A stretch of 64,000 bases of DNA, taken from NCBI RefSeq assembly GCF_000004195.4, contig NC_030677.2:103390329-103454328 (forward strand), written 5' to 3'. Positions within the stretch are counted from its first letter, which is position 1. Each line of letters starts with the position of its first letter. The notes under the pieces are model-generated. The model saw only the letters and a list, made by a program, of their open reading frames with translations, was not told the origin of the DNA and searched no databases. Origin of the DNA: Xenopus tropicalis (taxonomy: Eukaryota; Chordata; Amphibia; Anura; Pipidae). The position numbers and the translations under genes were made by a program. Shown piece by piece: positions 56,569 through 64,000 of this stretch.

Positions 56569-56765
56569 TATATATATATATATATCAATCCAAATGGTGT
56601 CCGCACTCCAAGGCTCAATATTCTGCGGGGTGCATAGCCAAAATTATGTATATATAGAAAATAATAATTAGAAAGGTCCTAATGAGGACCGAAACGTTGG
56701 TTTTAACAAAATATTTTCAATAAATTTTTGATAAAACATTGAAGGGTGTGCTGGCCACAGATAAT

Positions 56766-56802
<37 letters not shown>
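56569..56802. repeat. Two (TA)n tracts around a 'gaccgaaacgttgg' element
   Basis: (TA)n at 56569-56586 and 56771-56802. Between them 'aggtcctaatgaggaccga' forms a short hairpin followed by 'aacgttgg' and AATAAA. Confidence 0.65.
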
Positions 56803-56807
<5 letters not shown>

Positions 56808-56881
56808 GTCCACACGACAGCACCACACTCCAAAATCTGCTGCTCTGCAGCTGCCCCTGTGCACGGGATATCATATAAATA

Positions 56882-57090
56882 TCAAAATAAAACAGCCAGC
56901 ACCAAGGGTCTTTGTGTTTCAAAAAATCTCTTGTGTATTATAATTGCATGTACAACCGACGTTTCGGTCCCTTTTCAAGGTGAAAAAGGTCCCAAAAGGG
57001 ACCGAAACGTCGGTTGTACATGCAATTATAATACACAAGAGATTTTTTGAAACACAAAGACCCTTGGTGATGGCTGTTTTATTTTGATAT
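56882..57090. repeat. Near-perfect palindrome, arms ~95 bp
   Basis: Left arm from 'tcaaaataaaacagcca' to 'cgacgtttcggtccctttt'; right arm its inverse to 'tggctgttttattttga', with an ~18-base loop near 56976-56993. A (TA)n tract (57088-57114) follows. The minus-strand frame at 56919 repeats on both strands because of the palindrome. Confidence 0.92.
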
Positions 57091-57119
57091 ATATATATAT
57101 ATATATATATATATGGATT

Positions 57120-58465
57120 AGAGGTAGGGTGGACAAAGGTCTTCCCCAGGGCCATTATTAGAAACTTTGAGGCCCCACCATGGACACAAGCACATTGTAC
57201 CAAAATGGCCATACCCCTTCTGTGTTCTACCCAAACAGTTACCTAGCAGGTAGGTATGTTTTGCTGCGATAAGAAGTTTAACTTGATGGATGTGTTTTTA
57301 ACCACAGTTAAAAACTCACAAATCATTTTACTGAAAATCAGGGTGTTATTATAGAAGAAACAGACCCAGCAACTTCTGCGAGGCCAAGGAACTATAGTGG
57401 GACCAGTGGGGCTTTGGCTGCAATATATTTTTCTGGAAAATATCTTGTTCCTAAAGTTTAGGGTCCCATGACCCTGTTGTGGAGACCAATAATTAGTAAT
57501 ATTACATAAGTTACACAAACTGTATAACTGTAACTGTGTAGTGTTTTAACGTTTTTATACATAAATTACACAATTCTTGTAACTTTGTGCTACACAGCCA
57601 AGCACCCTTCGGATCAGAATTTATCCGGGTCCAAGACAACGGTGCCCCACTTTCCCCCCAATGCCCTGGGATGCCATTATCATGCTCATCATTTAAACAT
57701 GCAAGCTATGTGCTACCACAGCAGCGGAGCCCTTTACTTAATTCAGAGTGCAGAGTACAACCACTGACTTGGACACAAGTGCTTTTTGCATGGGCACAAA
57801 GGCTTTGCACTCATGTCTGGGGCAGTATTAAATGAGCCTGTATGGCTTTTATTGATTGTGTTGATTTGTTAAGATGTTTCTCATTACCTCATAAAACGTA
57901 TGGTATTCTATATAACGACACATTTGATCCTGACAAAAAACACTAATTGACTTCAAACTTCAGCTCCTTCAACGCCTTGAAGAAGTATCATATCCAGGGT
58001 TCCCTTTGCATATTGCATTTACATTGTCACTGGAGCTGCATGTGATTTAGCATTTTTGAACTTATGTATTTCTTGGTTAAAATTGTCTATAACTAGCTAG
58101 TTAATAGTATTGACCTATAATCATACCATCTACAACAGTTTTTTTACCATTCCTGTGTTATGCAATGTGTTCTATTAGTAACAGAGAGTGTATTGTATTG
58201 TATTTGATACTGTCTGAGTTATCAATTTTTATCTGGAACTCTGCAGAAAGGTTTAATGAATAGCATAGTTTCATATCTCCTATGACATTCTGTGATGCTA
58301 AATGATCATAGTTTTGACCTTTGTATAATTAGACTGGAAAATTCTCTGAGAGAGAAGTTTTCTACCCTATTTGTCACACCCAATTCCTTGTGAACTAACC
58401 ATAGCCCTAATTCAAAAACACTAGATAAATGAAATTTCAAAAAGCATATTTGTATACAGTGAACA
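57120..58465. other. No recognisable feature
   Basis: Non-coding; short overlapping frames near 57585 without support. Confidence 0.35.
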
Positions 58466-58470
58466 GCATA

Positions 58471-58567
58471 CCCCCTATTGTAAAATATGAGGATATTATA
58501 AGTCACCAAGGAGGTGACGTATGCAGGTCATGGAACTTTTAATATTCTCATATTTTACAACAGGGGG
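58471..58567. mobile_element. Small MITE with 'ccccctattgtaaaatatga' ends
   Basis: The left end is the inverse of 'tcatattttacaacaggggg' at 58548-58567, with a shared inner 'aatat'. A related copy lies at 15636. Confidence 0.65.
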
Positions 58568-58649
58568 AACTTACATCACTAAGCAACAATTATAACTGAT
58601 AATATCACTAAGCACCATTTATATTTATATTATTTACAGAAAACTCATG

Positions 58650-60450
58650 GCTTTTATGTATTATATTATAATAATATTGGTGTTGGAATTCAGAAAGACA
58701 ATGGAAGCTTTTCATAGAACTGTTAATCCATAGTACTTGATCTTACCGTGAATCATCTAAAGCCAGAGCAGACTACTATAGGCAACGCCATTTATGTGGC
58801 CCATGCCACATGATAAATTGGTTTTAAAGTAAAGAAAAGGCACTTGCATATCTGAGGTTTCATGATGGGGAAGTAATACTAGCCCTAAACTAGTAGGGCT
58901 CTGATTCAAACTACTTTTAAGGATCAACGTTCAAAATCAACCTGAAATTAATTAACCCTTAATCCTTCATGAAACAAAACATTAAAAATGTTATTAATGT
59001 ACTGATACATTCAGTGCAACTCCCTATGTTGCTTGGCATATACAGTTGGTTGGAGGCACCAGGGACAGCCATATGCTCCGTCCTGTCTCTGTTATTAGTA
59101 GATAAGCCCGCAGAGTGGAAGTGGTTTTAGACAAGTTATCTCACAGTTATTTTCTTTTTAATCAGTCCTACAACCATCCGCTTTTAGGCATGGTGCAGAC
59201 ATTCTACAGATGAGAGACTGCCCCAGAGAAAGCCTTAATGATATCTGCCCAGACAGAAAGGAAGCCTGTAGAGGATTTTTCTAGATATGAGAAATTAATT
59301 ACTTGCCTCTCAGATGCTATGTGCATCATGGGCAGAAGCCAGTTATTAAATGTATTGGTTTAGATATAGAAAAATGTACAATGTGCACATTTAAATAAAG
59401 CAGTATTTTGTTAATCATTCTGCTTGTGTCTTTTCTATTGCCCACATACTGAAAAATAAATGCAATGTATTGGCAAAAAATGTGCTTCTTTTGTGTATTG
59501 ACCCTTCCTCTTTTGATGTTACACCATTTAATGCATTATGTACCTCTACTGGCTCATAGACATTAATGCTGCAATAGCAGGTTTGCCTCAAGGGTTTTAG
59601 GGTTGATTGTTGTGGGTTTTAGGGTTAATTTTAGGATGGCTTTATTTTTAGCATTAGCTGTGTTAGAAGTGTAAAAGGCGACAAAGCCAATAAATAATAG
59701 AAACGTAGCATCAGAATAAATCTGTTTTTAAGTGGAAAAAAAGCAAGCAAAATCATAATGCTAGAGTCACACTGGGTGCTTTCTCTGCTGGGTAACAAGT
59801 ATTTATTTTTGCACTGAAACCCTTTGTGTTCATTGACAGATGAATATATTTAAGTGAGGGTAGATGGAAGTCCATTGTATATTGTTAATAGCGGAATATT
59901 GGGTTACCACCCAACCAGTTAATCACCTGCTAGGGACAGAATTTAAGGGTAAATTTGTAATACCCTACAGTTCCCTCCCTTCCCTGATGCTCTCTGCAGA
60001 CGGCTTTCCTTATATAAGGCCAGACTCCGCCCACTTCCCCACCCACTCTGCCCATTACCCCGCTCCATGTGACACCCCTGCCTGCTCCCCCGAGCAAAAA
60101 AGTGGCAACCCTAGTAGAATACCATAAAAAATGTTGTCTCCAAGGGAGACAAGGGAGCAATTACCCTAAAATCGTGTCTTAAGATAATTTAATGATATTA
60201 ATTTGCACAAACTTTTACTGTATATCCCTAATTCTTTACATCTGCAAAAGGAATAGTGGGAATAAATATATATATATATATATGCAGAACACAGTTATCA
60301 TGAAAGTGTTTATTTAGTAGACAAAAAGAGAGGGGGATTGATCAATGCACATTCCCTGGTCCCCTGTTTCATAAGTAAATTATATATGCTAGTGCATGTG
60401 TTTACAAAAACAGGGGTTTTTAGTTACAAAATTATGATCATAAGATTGGT
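58650..60450. other. No gene recognised
   Basis: Non-coding; (TA)n at ~60266-60283. Confidence 0.35.
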
Positions 60451-60453
60451 AAG

Positions 60454-60489
60454 CCACCATACGACGTCAAGGTAAACACCGTATGGTGG
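60454..60489. repeat. 10-bp-arm hairpin
   Basis: 'ccaccatacg' and 'cgtatggtgg' around 16 bases. Possibly a MITE core. Confidence 0.6.
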
Positions 60490-60494
60490 TCCTA

Positions 60495-61700
60495 TCTATT
60501 TACCTCTGGTCATATTTTTCAAAGGCTGGCACTCCCGTGCACTGTTGCCATTCTTGACCTGGGAGCTGGTTTGAGTCAGAGGGCTTAGTCACTCCCATGC
60601 CTTCAGCTTATAGAGGGAGATTGCCAGGACCACAGCTTGGTTCTACAGGCTTAATCCTCCCCCCACTTGCGGCTTGTAAAGGAGAAGACTCCACATTAAC
60701 CAACACCCATTTTATTAAAGGCATAAGATCTTTCTGTTTATTTAGTAGAGCTTACAGAGTGTGTGTATGCATAAATATATATGTATATATATGAACAGGT
60801 AAAAACACTGGTACCATCTGTTGCTGGAACTGCTGCTCCCAGAATTCATCCTCTGGTGAATGAGCTCTGTGGGACATGTTCTACAACATCCACAACAATA
60901 ATCCTTGCCCAGTTGTGCTTAATGAACGTCTCGGTGCAAATGGGAATATGCTGATGTTTACGCATAACTATATAGGAAGGATATTCCATTATCCCTAGTG
61001 GTTTAACTGAACAGATATTTTTCCTTCCTACCTGTTTCCTACTTTGCTCTTTGTTTGTAAAGATCTAAAGGAGGGATTCAATTCCATGTTTGTTTTTCTG
61101 AATGTTCTTGTTTCCTTATGGAAAAACTATAATGATAAAGCACTTCTAGTGGAAAAGGCTTGTATGCCCCATAATAAGATAATGTTGGATTTATTTAATT
61201 ATATGTTTTTGAAGCTTAAAGTGAATAATAAAAAATGAAAAAATATGATGTAATTGTGATAACCTTTCAAGTGTTTACTAAGTTGTGCACAATGTATGTA
61301 CAAATTATATGAATTTGAAATGCACTCATGAACGACATTCTATGGAAATTTCTGGAACAAGCCAAATGATATGTCCTACATGTGATTGTGATTTGAATCA
61401 TGCAAGTACTATCCATCTGGTTGTTTGTTTATGATTGGGTCCTTATTTGAGAGACACAGAATTCAATACAGAAACTACCTTGCTTTGAACAACTGAATTA
61501 AATGGGTAGAAAAGAGAAACTATAGATATAAATGTGGTACCGAGAAGGCTTCCTTTCTGCAACAGACACAGCCTTCATTAATGTTGTTTTTTGACTTTTC
61601 TTGACAAGTTTACTATTAGTTTATATAAGTTCATCCATTAAATTCCATTGTTTTCCACCCTGTTATCCATCACAATATGGTTTCTAAGCCCTACCAAGAC
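60495..61700. other. No recognisable feature
   Basis: AT-rich non-coding DNA. Confidence 0.35.
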
Positions 61701-61839
61701 TAGGCTCTAAAGGTGGCCATACATGTTCAGATTTTAGTCTTCTTCCAAGGAAACGTTCGGATATCAATTGTACATTTAAATGCAATGATCTAAAACTGTT
61801 TTAAAGCTGATTCTCCTTTTAATAGAAAGTGTATGCGTC

Positions 61840-62150
61840 AAAAACCAACGTGGAGACAGATTTCCTAAAACTCCAACTTTTCTCATTTTTTTCTTTGTAA
61901 AAATTAGAATAAACTAATTTCTGTGAATGTCTGACATTTATAAAAAAATCTAAACTGAAATAGAACATGCGGGAAATAGTCGCAGAAAAAACGCAAAACC
62001 TTTGGACTTGGAACTGACGCGCAAAAAGCATAAAAAATTTGAAAACATCTAAAATTTCGAAGCAAAGAAAGAAGAAAGATCTTCCAGGGAAGGGAAAGGA
62101 CATCTGCCACTGACTTCTACATGATCTTGACAAGTTTTATATGGTGAATT
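61840..62150. repeat. Frog dispersed repeat
   Basis: 'agtcgcagaaaaaacgcaaa' with 'gggaaggacatctgccac'-like sequence and 'gacttctacatgatcttgac' is a Xenopus interspersed repeat I recognise. The 104-aa minus frame is accidental. Confidence 0.5.
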
Positions 62151-62282
62151 GTGGGATTCTGAATGTAATTCAGGCCTGCCAGGATTCTGTGCATTTTAAA
62201 GCATGTACTGCCACTGCCAACGTTGTGAAGGATGAGTGCAGATTGGGCTCTATTAGATTGGGCTCCATTTCCCTGCCTGACA

Positions 62283-62520
62283 TCCAGGCCCTGATTTGTG
62301 GAGAGGCCACAAAAGCCTGGGGCTAGGGCGGCAGAAGTTTAGGCATGCTGCCCCGCCACAAGAAAATTTTTAAATTTGGCTCCCATACGGAGCAGTCGGG
62401 ACCTCTCCCCACTGCACTGTATGGGAGTTTAAAGGAGCGTTCGCGCATGCGCACTACTGGGGGGACACCCACAGGGGCGACCTCGGGGCGCCCAGGAGAG
62501 AAATCCGGCCCTGCTGACAT
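62283..62520. repeat. Dispersed repeat, second copy of 17285-17525
   Basis: 'ccaggccctgatttgtggag' through 'ctcccatacggagcagtcgg' to 'gcgcatgcgcactactgg'. Confidence 0.65.
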
Positions 62521-62559
62521 CACTGTCTGCGTGGAAAATTAATATAACTCTCTTTCACT

Positions 62560-63225
62560 CCCCACATTCATACACTCTCTAAATCCTGTCGGTTCCACCT
62601 CAAAAACATTGCACTCATGAGACTGCCAAAATTCTCATCCACGCCCTTGTCATATCTCCCTTAGACTACTGCAACTCACTGCTCTGTGGGCTTCCCCTGT
62701 CTAAACTGACCCCACTCTAATCCATCATGAACAGTGCTGCCAGACCCATACACCTCTCCTCCCGCTCCACAAGTGCCACCCCTCTCTGCCAATCCTTGAA
62801 CTGGCTACGTACAGGATTTAGTTCAAGATTCTTGTACTCACCTTCAAAGCACTCACTGGTGCCACACCACTCTATTTAACCACCCTAATCCGCAAGTTCA
62901 CCCCCAGACGTAACCTTCGCTCTACACATGACCTCCTTCTCTCCTCCTCACTCATCACCTCCTCACACTCTCACATCCAAGACTTCTCACGCGCTGCACC
63001 CATCCTCTGGAACACTCTTCCCCGTCCCATTAGGCACTGCCAGACTCTCCAAGCCTTTAAACAGTCTCTTAAAACTCACCTTTTCACTCAAGCCTATAAC
63101 CTAAACCCCCCAAACATTCACTAACCACTGGTTTTTACCTCCTTTCACGCCATGCTAGTTACCCTGCCCTTATGTCTCAGCCCTCCCTTTTTAGAATGTA
63201 AGCTCTTACGAGCAGGGTCCTCCCG
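62560..63225 (+). pseudogene. L2-type LINE ORF2 C-terminal fragment (reverse transcriptase end)
   Basis: Read in one plus frame, ~62617-62703 gives AKILIHALVISPLDYCNSLL then CGLP, the motif near the end of L2/CR1 reverse transcriptase. It continues through frameshifts with 'tgctgccagacccatacacc' (NSAAR-like), the SLNWL-like segment, and 'tctggaacactcttcc' (LWNTLP-like). It ends at 'ttagaatgtaagctcttacg', the usual start of the L2 3' UTR. Several stops and shifts; 5'-truncated and dead. Confidence 0.85.
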
Positions 63226-63480
63226 CTAGTGTCTCCGATCCTCATCCAGTGTAACTGCAAACCATTTTTGTGAATTCATACCTATGACTACGCGTTGAAA
63301 GACACGAAACGCGTCAGGACAATTGTGAATAAAGCTATTTCTTAAACCACCTTCATACGTGTCTGGGGTGCATACCCATCGAGAAATTGTGCTTGTGACT
63401 GCTGGGTCTCCCTTTGCTACAGGTCTGGGGCACTGCACCCAGACCAGCGGATCAGTGGGGTGAGTGTCCATGAAAAACTG
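63226..63480. repeat. 'gacacgaaacgcgtcagg' element interrupting the L2 3' UTR
   Basis: Hairpin 'acgcgttgaaagacacgaaacgcgt' type motif followed by AATAAA and 'gtgtctggggtgcatac'. It shares the CGAAACG signature with 56.7 and 57.0 kb. Confidence 0.5.
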
Positions 63481-63579
63481 TGATTTACGTGATAATTTAA
63501 TGAAGAAATAGTCAAAATAGTAGAAATAGCAAGTTTCTTTTTTGTGAATTGCTTATATGTACATGCTAACTTTTCTGTC

Positions 63580-63652
63580 TTTTGTACCCCTCTATTCTGT
63601 AAAGTGCTGTGTAAATTGATGGTGCTATATAAATAATAATAATAATTATATA
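63580..63652 (+). repeat. L2 3' tail with (ATA)n end
   Basis: 'ctctattctgtaaagtgctg' and 'tgctatataaataataataa' continue the LINE fragment of 62560 after the insertion. Confidence 0.75.
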
Positions 63653-63659
63653 ATAGTGT

Positions 63660-64000
63660 CTTACAAGAAGAACTAGTAGTCTGGGGTGATGTCAAACATG
63701 CAATGGTTTTTAGAGAGGCCTAGGCTGCACAATGCACTCTATGGACACAAGGATATCAGTATTTTACTGTAGAGGCACTGGGGTTAAGTGCCTTACAGTA
63801 CATTATATTAAAGGAAAACAGAGGGCTTTGCAGTAGAATAAAATAGCCATGAAAGCTATAAAATGAACTGAGCTAAAAAGCAATATACTTTGGAGGACAT
63901 TAATGGGGACACAGTTTACTGCAGGGACACTTGTGGCTTTGTAGTGGGCTTGTAAACGGTATTTTTTCCTGGTCTCATTGATAAAGTGTGCATCCAGGGT
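63660..64000. other. No recognisable feature
   Basis: Non-coding to the window edge. Confidence 0.35.

Noticed and set aside
56919..57212. 97-aa minus ORF and its plus-strand twin at 56739
   Set aside because: Both come from the palindrome, which encodes the same peptide on each strand.
61819..62133. 104-aa minus ORF with many Phe
   Set aside because: Falls in a dispersed frog repeat and has no domain signature or splice context.

Overview
The window is a stretch of vertebrate nuclear DNA, almost certainly from a Xenopus frog. I recognise several repeat families typical of Xenopus: T2/Kolobok elements with TTAAAGG ends, the MITE family ending in TTTACTAA next to GGGGC/GCCCC, the 'agggatgcacc' MITEs, hAT repeats beginning 'ggggtccccaacc', and L2-type LINE tails ('gcagcgctgtacaat'). 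I cannot separate X. tropicalis from X. laevis by eye. No bacterial-type genes, tRNA, rRNA or CRISPR were seen.

Layout. 1-1471: the right part of a Tc1/mariner element with an intact transposase ORF, cut by the left window edge. 1.5-3.5 kb: old dispersed repeats. 3563-5330: a tandem array of ~120-150 bp units, each with a CCAAT box and most with a GC box; a second copy at 20323-22771 has 14-bp inverted ends. 5.6-7.2 kb: a frog dispersed repeat with a 41-bp minisatellite, hAT ends and a GC-rich minisatellite. 7247-11455 (minus): a four-exon gene that I assembled from splice signals and matching phases. It predicts an unrecognised 258-residue acidic/coiled-coil protein with two PP1-docking-like (RVxF) motifs. 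The gene is surrounded by broken copies of itself: a degraded last exon at 6288-6461 and a duplicated first-exon flank at 11730-11965. Its first intron holds a 29-copy, indel-free 26-bp minisatellite. 12.1-28.1 kb: nested MITEs and other repeats, with long stretches where I recognise nothing.

28186-39906: the most notable feature, a two-gene PIF/Harbinger transposon of about 11.7 kb with TTA target-site duplications and TIRs like those of the short MITEs at 8932-9292 and 18659. On the plus strand it encodes a DDE transposase in two exons (29102-29849 and 30535-30929, catalytic residues D172/D248/E284). On the minus strand, convergent with it, is a Myb/SANT-type protein in at least four exons (38548-38050, 36530-36405, 36311-36252, 34770-34262) with a C-terminal coiled coil and a basic tail. 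In this superfamily the two proteins act together: the Myb-like partner helps DNA binding and nuclear import, and the transposase cuts. Later insertions (a hAT with an 8-bp TSD, a small T2, an L2 tail), a TATC microsatellite and tandem expansions lie inside it.

40-64 kb: mostly non-coding, with clean hAT and T2 insertions (48178-48648, 49610-50233, 50812-51083), MITEs, a ~210-bp near-perfect palindrome between TA microsatellites (56882-57090) and a broken L2 reverse-transcriptase fragment at 62.5-63.2 kb. I found no further host exons there that I could support.
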